A stretch of DNA of 53,719 nt. Source: Psychrobacter sp. UBA3483. GTDB taxonomy: Bacteria; Pseudomonadota; Gammaproteobacteria; Pseudomonadales; Moraxellaceae. Both the position numbers and the translations under genes were made by a program. The DNA lies in assembly GCF_002377905.1 (NCBI RefSeq), contig NZ_DFQS01000029.1:1-53719 (forward strand). The letters run 5' to 3'. Shown here in pieces: positions 1-7,904 of the stretch. Position 1 is the stretch's first letter. The number at the start of each line of letters is the position of its first letter. The notes beneath the pieces are model-generated. The model was given only the letters and a program-made list of their open reading frames with translations, was not told where the DNA came from and ran no database searches.

Positions 1-73
1 GCATACTTTCTGATACACCACCCCATTTTTATCTCTAACAACCTAAACCAACCGATAACGAACTTGCACTGAC

Positions 74-96
74 TTATAACAAGGGTTTGTTATAAT
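74..96 (+). promoter_or_regulatory. pot operon promoter with overlapping operator-like inverted repeat
   Basis: An extended -10 element (TG at 88-89, TATAAT at 91-96) lies about 125 bases upstream of the potA start. A perfect inverted repeat with 9-base arms (TTATAACAA at 74-82 and TTGTTATAA at 87-95) and a 4-base GGGT spacer covers the -10. No T-run follows, so it is not an intrinsic terminator. The best -35 candidates (TTGCAC at 64-69, 21-base spacer; TGACTT at 70-75, 15-base spacer) are poorly spaced, which fits an extended -10 promoter. Repressor binding is an inference from the symmetry and position. Confidence 0.55.
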
Positions 97-222
97 ACCC
101 AGCAACCAGACTCCATATATAGCCATCGCTTATCGCCATACTTAACAACATTCAAATTGCTGCCAGTATAGTATCTAGTATTTTAGCGCTACTGCGCATT
201 TGGTGTTTTAGGAACCAACCTT

Positions 223-1497
223 ATGACCGAATCAAATATAAACCTGCAAACCGTGCCTGCGTCGCCCACTACTGACAAGGCGCTGCTGCAGCTGACTGGT
301 CTTCAAAAAATTTATGATCAAACCGAAGTATTAAAGGACATCAACCTTGATATCAAGCATGGCGAATTTATCACTCTGCTTGGGCCATCAGGCTGTGGTA
401 AGACGACCTTGCTACGCTTAATTGCGGGTTTTGAGCAGCCCAATGCTGGGGCGATTTATCTTGATGGGATGCAAATGGCAGGCTTGCCCGCGGATAAGCG
501 CCCGGTCAATACCGTATTTCAGCAATATGCGCTATTTCCGCATATGACAGTCGCGCAAAACGTCGCTTACGGGCTTAAATTAAAAAAAGTGCCAAAAGAT
601 GAGATTCAAACGCGGGTGCGTGAGATGCTAGCGATGGTACAACTTGAGCATCTTGCCAATCGCAAACCGCAAGATTTGTCCGGTGGTCAGCAGCAGCGCG
701 TGGCGATTGCGCGCGCGGTGATCAATCGTCCTAAACTGCTATTGCTCGATGAGCCCTTATCGGCGCTCGACCATAAATTGCGCCTGCAAATGCAATCTGA
801 GCTTAAACGTCTACAACGTGAGCTTGGCATTACCTTTGTTTTTGTCACTCATGATCAAGAAGAAGCGCTGTCGATGTCAGACCGCATTGCGGTGATGAAA
901 GACGGCAGATTTCAACAAATTGGCACGCCGATTGAGATTTATGAAACCCCTGCCAATCTATTTACCGCCAAATTTATCGGTGAAACCAACTTGTTTAAAG
1001 CGGAAGTCAAAGGCGTTTATCCTGAACAGGCTGACCGTGATGGGCGCGTGACCAATGGCCGTATTGAGGTCGAAGTTTGCGAAGCACAAACGCAAGAGGG
1101 GCCGACGACCTTACGTAATCTACGCCGCCCTGACTTTGCCAATGACGTGCAAGTTGGCGATATCGTCAATTTACTATTGCGCCCTGAAGATTTGCGCATT
1201 TATGACCCCAATGATAAAGAACATGGTGGCCTACTTGGGCGGGTAATTGAAAGTAATTATAAAGGCAGTACGCTAGACTCGATTATTGAGCTAACCAACG
1301 GCCATATTATTAAAGCTTCGGAGTTCTTTGATGAAGATGACCCAAGTTTTGATTATAAGCTTAACGAAGGCGTTAAAGTGTCATGGGTCGATGGCTGGGA
1401 ATGGGTATTGCCAGAAGAAGGTACGCTTGCTAGCGGCATTCATAGTGGGCTAAATAACAGCCCGAGCAAATTAGCTGACCAAAAGGATATCAGCTAA
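223..1497 (+). CDS. potA: Polyamine (spermidine/putrescine) ABC transporter ATP-binding protein
   Basis: The cytoplasmic ATPase that powers polyamine import through the two permeases encoded next to it. At 424 aa it is longer than the roughly 380 aa of E. coli PotA/PotG. Visible motifs are Walker A GPSGCGKT (about 54-61), Q-loop Gln100, signature LSGGQ (about 152-156), Walker B LLLLDE (about 172-177) and switch His210. A C-terminal TOBE-like regulatory region (about 250-395) is typical of the PotA/MalK subfamily and carries an inserted charged stretch near 285-300. The stop overlaps the next start by one base (TAATG), implying translational coupling. PotA and PotG are hard to tell apart by eye; the downstream permeases look more like PotB and PotC. 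No substrate-binding protein gene (potD/potF) lies in the window. Confidence 0.9.
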   Translation: MTESNINLQTVPASPTTDKALLQLTGLQKIYDQTEVLKDINLDIKHGEFITLLGPSGCGKTTLLRLIAGFEQPNAGAIYLDGMQMAGLPADKRPVNTVFQQYALFPHMTVAQNVAYGLKLKKVPKDEIQTRVREMLAMVQLEHLANRKPQDLSGGQQQRVAIARAVINRPKLLLLDEPLSALDHKLRLQMQSELKRLQRELGITFVFVTHDQEEALSMSDRIAVMKDGRFQQIGTPIEIYETPANLFTAKFIGETNLFKAEVKGVYPEQADRDGRVTNGRIEVEVCEAQTQEGPTTLRNLRRPDFANDVQVGDIVNLLLRPEDLRIYDPNDKEHGGLLGRVIESNYKGSTLDSIIELTNGHIIKASEFFDEDDPSFDYKLNEGVKVSWVDGWEWVLPEEGTLASGIHSGLNNSPSKLADQKDIS

Positions 1498-2405
1498 TGG
1501 CGCGTCCTAACTTAGGCAATAAAAAATCAAGTCATAAGAACTTGAGTAATAAAAGCCCTTTTCGTACTGCCACGCTATGGCTAATTTGGGGTTGGCTGCT
1601 TATCTTTGCGCTATTGCCAAATATACTGGTGATTGCCGTCAGCTTTTTGACCCGTGATAGCACCGCTTTTATTAGTTTACCGGTCACTCTCGACAGCTAC
1701 GTGCGCATGATTGACCCGCTTTATTTTGACGTCTTTGTGCATTCATTATGGATGGCGGGCATCACCACGCTCATTTGCTTATTACTCGGCTACCCGTTTG
1801 CTTGGTTTGTATCAAGAGTTGATAAACGCTGGCAGCCACTGTTGATGCTCATGCTGATATTGCCATTTTGGACCAACTCTTTGGTGCGCACCTATGCGCT
1901 AAAACTCTTATTTGCCAGCAATGGTTTGATTAATAAATCCCTATTAGCCATCGGCATCATCGATGCGCCCATTGATATTTTATATACCCAAGGCGCGGTT
2001 ATTGCCGGTTTAACCTATTTGTTATTTCCCTTTATGGTGCTGCCACTGTACGCGGTATTTAGTGATTTGCGCAATGATATGCTGCTCGCCTCGCAAGATT
2101 TGGGCGCCTCAAAACGACAAACCTTTTGGCACGTGGTATTACCATTAACGACACCGGGGATTATCTCAGGGGTGCTATTGGTACTACTGCCAGCGATGGG
2201 CATGTTTTATGTCGCCGATATTTTAGGCGGCTCACGCAATTTACTCGTTGGTAATATTATTAAAAACCAGTTTTTGGATGCGCGTGATTGGCCATTTGGT
2301 GCCGCTGCCAGTGTGCTATTGACCCTTGCGATGGCGATATTATTACTCGCTTATCGCGCCAGTAGCCGCCGTATTGGCAAGACTGACTTTAACGAGGTGG
2401 CCTAA
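1497..2405 (+). CDS. potB: Polyamine ABC transporter permease, PotB type
   Basis: An inner-membrane permease subunit of the polyamine importer. The 302 aa protein has a positively charged N-terminus, about six hydrophobic segments (first near 27-48) and the cytoplasmic EAA-type coupling loop around SQDLGASKRQTFWHVVLP (about 200-217) that contacts the ATPase. The segment LPFWTNSLVRTYALK (about 122-136) is characteristic of PotB/PotH. It overlaps potA by one base at its start and potC by one base at its end, so the three genes are almost certainly co-transcribed and co-translated. The PotB rather than PotH name is a judgement by similarity. Confidence 0.9.
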   Translation: MARPNLGNKKSSHKNLSNKSPFRTATLWLIWGWLLIFALLPNILVIAVSFLTRDSTAFISLPVTLDSYVRMIDPLYFDVFVHSLWMAGITTLICLLLGYPFAWFVSRVDKRWQPLLMLMLILPFWTNSLVRTYALKLLFASNGLINKSLLAIGIIDAPIDILYTQGAVIAGLTYLLFPFMVLPLYAVFSDLRNDMLLASQDLGASKRQTFWHVVLPLTTPGIISGVLLVLLPAMGMFYVADILGGSRNLLVGNIIKNQFLDARDWPFGAAASVLLTLAMAILLLAYRASSRRIGKTDFNEVA

Positions 2406-3262
2406 TGTCTGGTAATTCAATCAATAATTCACCGATGAATAGCTCGCCAACAAATGGCGCACCTATAAAAACCAAACGTTCTATCAAGCGACCTAGTATC
2501 GGCAGTATCGCTGCTAAAGGCTATCTTGGTCTGATTTATATCTTATTATATCTGCCCATCATCGTTTTGGTGGTAATGTCATTTAATAAATCAAAAATCG
2601 GTTATAACTGGGGCGGCTTTAGTTTAAAGTGGTACGAGTCATTATTTAATAATCAGGCGATGCTTGATGCCTTTTGGCATTCTATTGTCTTGGGCTTAGT
2701 AGCTGCTACGGTTTCGACCGTTATCGGCACCTTGACTGCGCTGGCGCTACATCGCTATGACTTTCGCGGTAAAGGGCTGCTAAATGGCCTGTTATTTGTG
2801 CTTATGATGTCACCTGAGATTGTGTTAGCGATATCGCTATTGGCACTGTTTTTATTAATCGGCCTGCAGCTTGGTTTTGTCTCGCTATTACTAGCGCACA
2901 TTACTTTTTGCCTACCGTTTGTGGTCATTACGGTTTTTGCGCGTTTAAGTAGTTTGGATGAGCGTTTGATGGAAGCGGCGCGAGATTTAGGCGCTAGCGA
3001 ATCAACGATGGTGCGTACGGTGTTGATTCCAGTGATTTTCCCAGCGGTGATGGCAGGATGGCTACTTGCCTTTACCTTATCGCTCGATGATGTGGTGGTA
3101 TCGACCTTTGTTACTGGCCCTAGTTATGAGATTTTACCGCTACGTATTTATTCTATGGTGCGCGTGGGACTTAAGCCCGAGGTCAATGCCATTGGGACCA
3201 TTTTACTCGTCGCTTCTTTAGTTTTAGTGATTATCTCGCAATTGCTACTGCGTCGGCGCTGA
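2405..3262 (+). CDS. potC: Polyamine ABC transporter permease, PotC type
   Basis: The second inner-membrane permease of the importer. It is 285 aa with an extra polar N-terminal tail of about 30 residues rich in Asn, Ser and Lys, then about six membrane segments. The opening of the first segment (LPIIVLVVMSFNKSK, about 50-64) and the coupling loop AARDLGASESTMVRTVLIP (about 191-209) match PotC/PotI. The first ATG overlaps the potB stop. A small AT-only hairpin (3262-3282) follows the stop but has no T-run, so the end of the transcript is unclear. PotD usually follows PotC in E. coli-type operons; here an unrelated regulator follows. Confidence 0.9.
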   Translation: MSGNSINNSPMNSSPTNGAPIKTKRSIKRPSIGSIAAKGYLGLIYILLYLPIIVLVVMSFNKSKIGYNWGGFSLKWYESLFNNQAMLDAFWHSIVLGLVAATVSTVIGTLTALALHRYDFRGKGLLNGLLFVLMMSPEIVLAISLLALFLLIGLQLGFVSLLLAHITFCLPFVVITVFARLSSLDERLMEAARDLGASESTMVRTVLIPVIFPAVMAGWLLAFTLSLDDVVVSTFVTGPSYEILPLRIYSMVRVGLKPEVNAIGTILLVASLVLVIISQLLLRRR

Positions 3263-3379
3263 TTTTACTTTTACGGTAAAATAATGGCAATGTAATTTTA
3301 GGCAAAAAGCGCCTATGATTTTTCAAGATTCTAAACACCTATTTTCCTATTTCTTTAACGTCAGTGGTTAGGTTATTTT

Positions 3380-4270
3380 ATGCTAGAGCTTCGTCATCTT
3401 AATACACTAACTGCGCTGCGAGCCCATGGCTCATTGGCCGCTGCTGCCGATGAGCTGCATGTCACCGCCTCTGCGGTCTCCCATCAGTTAAAAGAGTTGG
3501 AAAATTACTACGATATCAGTTTGGTCAATCGGCGCACGCGTCCGCTTACTTTTACGCCAGCGGGCAAAACGGTACTGGCGCTAGCAGACAGTATTATGCC
3601 ACAGGTCACGCGCACCAAAGCCAACTTAAAACGCTTAGCTCACGGTCAAGCGGGTCGATTGCGCTTAGCGTCTGAATGTCATAGCTGCTTCGATTGGTTG
3701 ATGCCGATACTTAATCACTATCGCCGCGAATGGTCAGATGTTGAGCTGGACTTTGCCACCGGTTTTGAGCCTGAGCCGCATCATTTACTGCAAGAAGGTG
3801 ATATCGATTTATTGATTACCACCAGTAATTTACCGATAGAGGGCATCAGTTATCAGCCATTATTTGAGTATGAGAGCCGTTTGGTGCTGTCGCCGACCCA
3901 CGACTTGGCTGAGCAACCATTTATTCATGCCCAAGATTTGGTTGACGAAACCTTGATTGCTTATCCAGTGGAAGCTAAGCGCCTCGATATCATTGCCAAT
4001 TTTATGACCCCAGAAGAGGTCAGTTTTAAAGCCATTCGTACCACCGAGCTCACGGCGATGCTTATTCAGTTGGTGGCAAGTGAACGCGGGGTAGCAGCAT
4101 TACCCGATTGGGTGGTAAGCGAGTATGAGAAAAAAGGTTGGGTGGTTTCGCGGCCATTAGGTAAGGGTGTTTATTGTCAGCTCTATGCGGCGACGCGTAC
4201 CGCAAGCCAAGATACCGCTTATATGCAAGGGTTTGCCAGTCTATTAGAAGGGATTGTAAAACCGGTATAG
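3380..4270 (+). CDS. metR: LysR-family transcriptional regulator, MetR-like
   Basis: A LysR-type regulator of 296 aa. The N-terminal winged helix-turn-helix (about 1-60, with GSLAAAADELHVTASAVSHQ) is followed by the effector-binding domain. In the effector domain, the segment RLASECHSCFDWLMPILNHY (about 95-114) resembles MetR, the homocysteine-responsive activator of methionine biosynthesis genes in enterobacteria. No metE or other methionine gene is adjacent, so the regulon is inferred from the family only. It has its own 117-base upstream gap and ends at a strong bidirectional terminator shared with the convergent crcB. Confidence 0.8.
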   Translation: MLELRHLNTLTALRAHGSLAAAADELHVTASAVSHQLKELENYYDISLVNRRTRPLTFTPAGKTVLALADSIMPQVTRTKANLKRLAHGQAGRLRLASECHSCFDWLMPILNHYRREWSDVELDFATGFEPEPHHLLQEGDIDLLITTSNLPIEGISYQPLFEYESRLVLSPTHDLAEQPFIHAQDLVDETLIAYPVEAKRLDIIANFMTPEEVSFKAIRTTELTAMLIQLVASERGVAALPDWVVSEYEKKGWVVSRPLGKGVYCQLYAATRTASQDTAYMQGFASLLEGIVKPV

Positions 4271-4297
4271 CTAGTGCTTCTTTCAAAAAGTTGTTTA

Positions 4298-4337
4298 AAA
4301 AAAGAGCCGTATTAAACATTAATATGGCTCTTTTTTA
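4298..4337. terminator. Bidirectional intrinsic terminator (metR / crcB)
   Basis: A long A-rich/T-rich stem with core GAGCCGTATTAA pairing with TTAATATGGCTC (one G-T pair) around a 3-base ACA loop. It is flanked by A-runs and T-runs on both sides, so it can stop transcripts from the plus-strand metR and the minus-strand crcB. Confidence 0.9.
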
Positions 4338-4354
4338 TTGCGACATTTTTATTA

Positions 4355-4726
4355 TTACAAAACCAACTTAAACAAATAAAAGCCAATTGCGGTTGCTAAT
4401 AACGTCAGCCCCACATGTAACCCAATCAGTCCTAAACCCGCAAGCAGTTTGCCGTTATGGATAAAGGTAAATACCTCAACGCTAAAAGTGCTAAAAGTTG
4501 TCAGTCCACCCAAAAAACCCGTAATCACAAACAATCTGACATTGGGAGATAAGCTGCTGCCCATACGCTCAAACCACACTAAGGCCAGCCCTATCAATAG
4601 CCCCCCTAAAACGTTGGCACCAAGCGTCCCAAGTGGTATCCAGTGATGCAGCGGATTAAAACGCGCCAGCCAGCCTCGTAAGCAAGCACCAATGGCAGCA
4701 CCTAATCCAATTGCAAGCCACTGCAT
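4355..4726 (-). CDS. crcB: Fluoride ion channel CrcB/Fluc
   Basis: A small inner-membrane fluoride exporter of 123 aa, the usual length, with four hydrophobic segments. The family signature GGLTTFSTFSVE lies at about 73-84, and the early GxxxGxxxR region (GLGAAIGACLRGWLARF, about 7-23) is also present. Fluc channels work as antiparallel dimers. An AAGGA ribosome binding site lies about 6 bases before the ATG. The gene sits 65 bases downstream of tsaD on the same strand and is probably co-transcribed with it. The short gap contains no recognisable fluoride riboswitch. Confidence 0.95.
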   Translation of the reverse strand: MQWLAIGLGAAIGACLRGWLARFNPLHHWIPLGTLGANVLGGLLIGLALVWFERMGSSLSPNVRLFVITGFLGGLTTFSTFSVEVFTFIHNGKLLAGLGLIGLHVGLTLLATAIGFYLFKLVL

Positions 4727-4791
4727 AAGTTATCCTTGAGTGAGATAAAGTTTAATAGGTTAAGTATAAGATAGCTTATAGCATTTAGCAT

Positions 4792-5832
4792 TTATAATAG
4801 CGCAGGCAGCTCGGTCATCGGCCAACGCGGTACGCAGCTAACAGCCAAATCATCTGCTTGACCGGCTTGCAAACGCTCGTAACCTGCGTAAGCAATCATC
4901 GCACCATTATCGGTACATAACGCTGGCGGTGCGTAATGGACGCTGGCATTGATTTTAGCAAGCTCGCGCTCTAATGTTTCACGCAAATGGCTATTAGCAC
5001 TGACGCCGCCCGCGATGACCAAGCGGCTCATCCCAACTTGTTTCAATGCTTTGACACATTTTTTCACTAGCGTATCGACCACGGCATGCTGGAAACTAGC
5101 CGCAATATCGGCGCGCACTTTTGGATCGCTCTCAGAGCCATCAGTGTCCTTGATAAGATTATGCACCGCTGTTTTCATACCGCTAAAGGAAAAGTCCAAA
5201 CCGCGATGTAGCATCGGCCGCGGTAAGTCATAGGCATTTTGATCGCCATTATCTGCCAATTTGGCAATATTTGGTCCACCAGGGTACGACAGACCAAGCA
5301 TTTTAGCCGCCTTATCAAAACACTCACCCGCTGCGTCATCGATGGACTCGCCAAGGATTTCATATTGCCCGATAGCGTGAGCGGCAATCAGCAAAGTATG
5401 ACCGCCAGAAACCAGTAACGAGACAAATGGAAACGCTGGCGGATTCGCACCCATCAAAGGCGCTAAGAGGTGCCCTTCCATATGGTGAACGCCAATCGCT
5501 GGCACATCTAACCCATAAGCCAAGCTGCGCCCAAATAATGCGCCCGTCATCAGCGCCCCGATAAGCCCAGGCCCTTTGGTATAAGCAATCGCATCAATCT
5601 CATCTTTAGTGATATTACACTGCTCTAGCAATTCGTTAAATAAAGGCACCAGTTTACGAATATGGTCGCGGCTGGCAAGCTCAGGCACCACACCGCCATA
5701 AAGTGCGTGCAGCTCTATCTGTGAATACAGCACTTGCCCAAGCAAACCTTTATTGTCGCTCGTTATTTGCTCGCTATCGAAAATTGCCAGACCCGTCTCA
5801 TCGCAAGAAGTCTCTAAACCCAATACTTTCAT
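4792..5832 (-). CDS. tsaD: tRNA N6-adenosine threonylcarbamoyltransferase TsaD
   Basis: Transfers the threonylcarbamoyl group to A37 of ANN-decoding tRNAs (t6A synthesis), working with TsaB, TsaC and TsaE, none of which is in this window. The 346 aa length is normal. It has the ASKHA-fold N-terminus (MKVLGLETSCDETG), the metal-binding HHMEGH motif (about 116-121, His117 and His121), the glycine-rich segment SLLVSGGHT (about 138-146) and the late DNGAMIAYAG motif. An AAGG ribosome binding site supports this start. crcB follows on the same strand. Confidence 0.97.
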   Translation of the reverse strand: MKVLGLETSCDETGLAIFDSEQITSDNKGLLGQVLYSQIELHALYGGVVPELASRDHIRKLVPLFNELLEQCNITKDEIDAIAYTKGPGLIGALMTGALFGRSLAYGLDVPAIGVHHMEGHLLAPLMGANPPAFPFVSLLVSGGHTLLIAAHAIGQYEILGESIDDAAGECFDKAAKMLGLSYPGGPNIAKLADNGDQNAYDLPRPMLHRGLDFSFSGMKTAVHNLIKDTDGSESDPKVRADIAASFQHAVVDTLVKKCVKALKQVGMSRLVIAGGVSANSHLRETLERELAKINASVHYAPPALCTDNGAMIAYAGYERLQAGQADDLAVSCVPRWPMTELPALL

Positions 5833-5867
5833 CTATATGCCTTTATATTTGCCTTGTAGCATTAATA

Positions 5868-5900
5868 AAAAACCGCCACTGTTAGCTTACAATGGCGGTC
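5868..5900 (-). terminator. Intrinsic terminator of the cytochrome c gene
   Basis: Read on the minus strand, ACCGCCA pairs with TGGCGGT around an inner partly paired region, followed by a run of six T. It lies just after the stop of the cytochrome c lipoprotein gene and before tsaD, so it separates the two transcripts. Confidence 0.8.
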
Positions 5901-5926
5901 ATTCTAGCAAATTTCAATAAGCAATA

Positions 5927-6454
5927 TTAGCGAGCGGCAGCAACCATATAATCAACTGCTGCATGAACTTGTGCTTCAGTGACATCTCCAACCGCTTGCG
6001 CAGGCATTTTATTAAAGCCTTTAGCAGAATGCATATGTAGCGTTTCTATGTCTTTGGCAAGGTGCGGTGCCCAAGCTTCTTTATCACCAAATTTTGGTGC
6101 GTCAAGCAAACCATTCTCATGGCAAACTTTACACTGCTTTTCGTACAGCTGAGCACCAGCATCGGCCGCCAACACTTCTGGCTCAGCCGCAGCTTCAGGT
6201 TCAGCCTCTACGACAGGTACTTCCGTAGGCTCTGCTTCAACTGCAGGCTCAGGAGTGACCACTTCGGTTTCTGTTACAGGCGCTTCAGGTTCTACAGCCA
6301 CCGTTTCAGTTTCATTGGTAGTGGCTGGCTCTTCAGCCGCTGTATTGTCGCCGCCACTACAAGCGCTCAGTGCCAAAAATGCACTAAGGCTTAGGCTTGT
6401 GAGCGCCAATTTAGCAACGGATTTTTTCTTCAGTATATTTTGCTGCATAGTCAT
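5927..6454 (-). CDS. Lipoprotein cytochrome c (c5-like)
   Basis: A membrane-anchored periplasmic electron carrier of 175 aa. The N-terminus is a lipoprotein signal with lipobox LSAC (Cys32). A linker of about 65 residues (35-97) is rich in Glu, Val, Pro, Ala and Thr. The cytochrome domain is at about 98-175 with one haem site CKVCH (108-112) and a probable axial Met at 150 (NKMPA), as in small class I / c5 cytochromes. The AAGGA ribosome binding site fits the first ATG. The electron donor and acceptor cannot be read from the context. It has its own terminator downstream. Confidence 0.88.
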   Translation of the reverse strand: MTMQQNILKKKSVAKLALTSLSLSAFLALSACSGGDNTAAEEPATTNETETVAVEPEAPVTETEVVTPEPAVEAEPTEVPVVEAEPEAAAEPEVLAADAGAQLYEKQCKVCHENGLLDAPKFGDKEAWAPHLAKDIETLHMHSAKGFNKMPAQAVGDVTEAQVHAAVDYMVAAAR

Positions 6455-6589
6455 AGTTAATCCTTCATCTATAGTTTGTTAATATAAACCTAAATATCGT
6501 AGCTGGCGTATCAATAGTCATCGCTGGCAATGATGAATCGCTATATGAAATGAGCATGCGGCTTACTTACTCATTGCTACTTAATGCTA

Positions 6590-7006
6590 TTAGTTTGTGG
6601 CAGGCTCAGTCGTATCAGTAGTCGTAGCGGCCGCATCGGTATCTGTCGCCGCAGCACTATCAGTAGTAGCCGCGTCTGTATCAGCGCTTGCCACAGCCGT
6701 ATCTGCCGCGGTGCCATCTTCTGCTACCGCAGTGTCAGTACCTGTCGCGCCGTCCTCTAAACCTTCTGCCGTGTCAGCAGCAGGCATCGGCGCTGTCTCT
6801 GGGAAGTCCATATCTTCTGCTTCAGGTGCGTTCGCACGCGCAAGTTCTGAAGCTTCATCGACTTTATCTTTTGCCAAAACTTCACCTGATTCAGCGCCCG
6901 CCTCTTCTTTGTCACTGCTACAAGCACTTAGACTGACGCCCATCGTAAGAAACAATGTCGCCCATAATGCTGTACCAATCGCTGTTTTTTTCATGCCATT
7001 TTTCAT
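6590..7006 (-). CDS. Acidic low-complexity lipoprotein, function unknown
   Basis: A 138 aa protein with a lipoprotein signal peptide (lipobox LSAC, Cys29) followed by an almost entirely low-complexity, acidic tail rich in Ala, Thr, Asp and Glu; the last 45 residues are essentially an A/T/D/S repeat. No folded domain is recognised. A GAGGA site about 7 bases before the first ATG supports this start. It lies upstream of and in the same direction as the cytochrome c lipoprotein, 135 bases away, and shares its plan of lipobox plus acidic linker. The frame is credible because of the signal peptide and ribosome binding site; the opposite-strand open frame is a shadow of the repeat composition. Confidence 0.7.
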   Translation of the reverse strand: MKNGMKKTAIGTALWATLFLTMGVSLSACSSDKEEAGAESGEVLAKDKVDEASELARANAPEAEDMDFPETAPMPAADTAEGLEDGATGTDTAVAEDGTAADTAVASADTDAATTDSAAATDTDAAATTTDTTEPATN

Positions 7007-7514
7007 TCACAAATCCTCAAAATAATAGCTATAAAAGCCTTGTAGCGTCTGTCCTGGTGTCTTTTTTAAGCGTCAATTTAAGCGTTGAGTCTCAACAGCT
7101 AAATCTTGAAGTTTAAAGCAGCTTAAATATGAGCGACAGACTGAGTATAGGATACCATAGACTCAATATAAGCCGTTATTGCTAAACAGCTGTTTTGTCC
7201 ACAATTTATTGATTATTTGTTAAAAGATTATTAAAAATATTAACACCAACGCCTCCAGTTAACTATCACCATCCTTGTACGCCGTCGTTAAATTTTATTG
7301 TCTGTTATTTGACCTTTATTTAAGTCTTTATTATGTATAAATGCGCTAAAGCCTTTGACTTTACTGCAATTTTTGATTAAAATAGGCGCCCTTGTGCTAT
7401 TGCGCAAGACTATCCTAGTTTGAGCTGATGCCGATAATCTTGAGATATTACGGCTAAATACTAATACACAGCCAAACTAATGCCCTTATATCTCATCCTA
7501 ATCAAGGAGATTTC
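7007..7514. other. Intergenic region upstream of rpsU
   Basis: 508 bases between the divergent lipoprotein gene and rpsU. The right part holds the rpsU promoter and a leader of about 120 bases. The left and middle parts are AT-rich with no coding signal. A minus-strand promoter for the lipoprotein gene is expected here but no convincing one was found. Confidence 0.6.
7355..7383 (+). promoter_or_regulatory. Strong sigma-70-type promoter of rpsU
   Basis: TTGACT (7355-7360), a 17-base spacer and TAAAAT (7378-7383), each hexamer one mismatch from consensus. Predicted transcription starts near 7390, leaving a 5' leader of about 125 bases before the rpsU start. Confidence 0.75.
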
Positions 7515-7730
7515 ATGCCTGCAGTTAAGGTTAAAGAAAACGAACCAGTTGACATCGCTATCCGTCGTTTCAAACGTGCTTGTGAAAAAGCCGGCGTTCT
7601 ATCAGACGTACGTAAGCGTGAATTTTATGAAAAACCAACGCAAGTACGCAAGCGCAAAAAAGCCGCTGCTGTAAAGCGTTATAAGAAAAAATTACAACGC
7701 GAAACTATTCGTACCACTCGTATGTACTAA
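7515..7730 (+). CDS. rpsU: Small ribosomal subunit protein bS21
   Basis: A 30S subunit protein that helps base-pairing of mRNA with the 3' end of 16S rRNA during initiation. The 71 aa, highly basic sequence is the standard size and has the family pattern [13 protein letters not shown] (about 17-29), REFYEKP (35-41) and a basic C-terminus. A near-perfect AAGGAGA ribosome binding site precedes the ATG. A strong promoter lies upstream and a strong terminator immediately downstream, so it is largely monocistronic even though yqeY follows, as in many proteobacterial rpsU loci. dnaG and rpoD, the classical partners, are not here. Confidence 0.98.
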
Positions 7731-7766
7731 TCACTAATACGATTAGCTACCTACCAGCGCTACACT

Positions 7767-7805
7767 AACGCCACTGTTATCGATGAATAACAGTGGCGTT
7801 TTTTA
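7767..7805 (+). terminator. Intrinsic terminator of rpsU
   Basis: A perfect 14-base stem (AACGCCACTGTTAT with ATAACAGTGGCGTT) around a 6-base CGATGA loop, followed by a T-run. It lies 37 bases after the rpsU stop. Confidence 0.95.
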
Positions 7806-7904
7806 TGCTACAATTTTTGTTATTACTGCTGATAAATGCTCAGCAGATTTTTATTTAACACTTACCAAAAACTATTTTATCCATACTCATAAGGAATAAT
7901 AACA

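Noticed and set aside
3262..3282. Hairpin after potC as a terminator
   Set aside because: Arms are ATTTTAC/GTAAAAT with almost no GC and no T-run follows, so it is not convincing as a terminator.
4727..4791. Possible fluoride riboswitch before crcB
   Set aside because: The 65-base gap lacks the conserved fluoride aptamer sequence and a terminator; crcB is probably read from the tsaD transcript.
6062..6394. 110-codon plus-strand frame opposite the cytochrome c gene
   Set aside because: Shadow of the acidic linker; no domain, and the opposite strand has a CKVCH haem site and lipobox.
6597..7025. 142-codon plus-strand open frame opposite the acidic lipoprotein gene
   Set aside because: It is Val/Ala/Ser low complexity produced by reading the reverse of the Ala/Thr/Asp repeat. 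It lacks a ribosome binding site, while the minus-strand frame has a lipobox and a GAGGA site.
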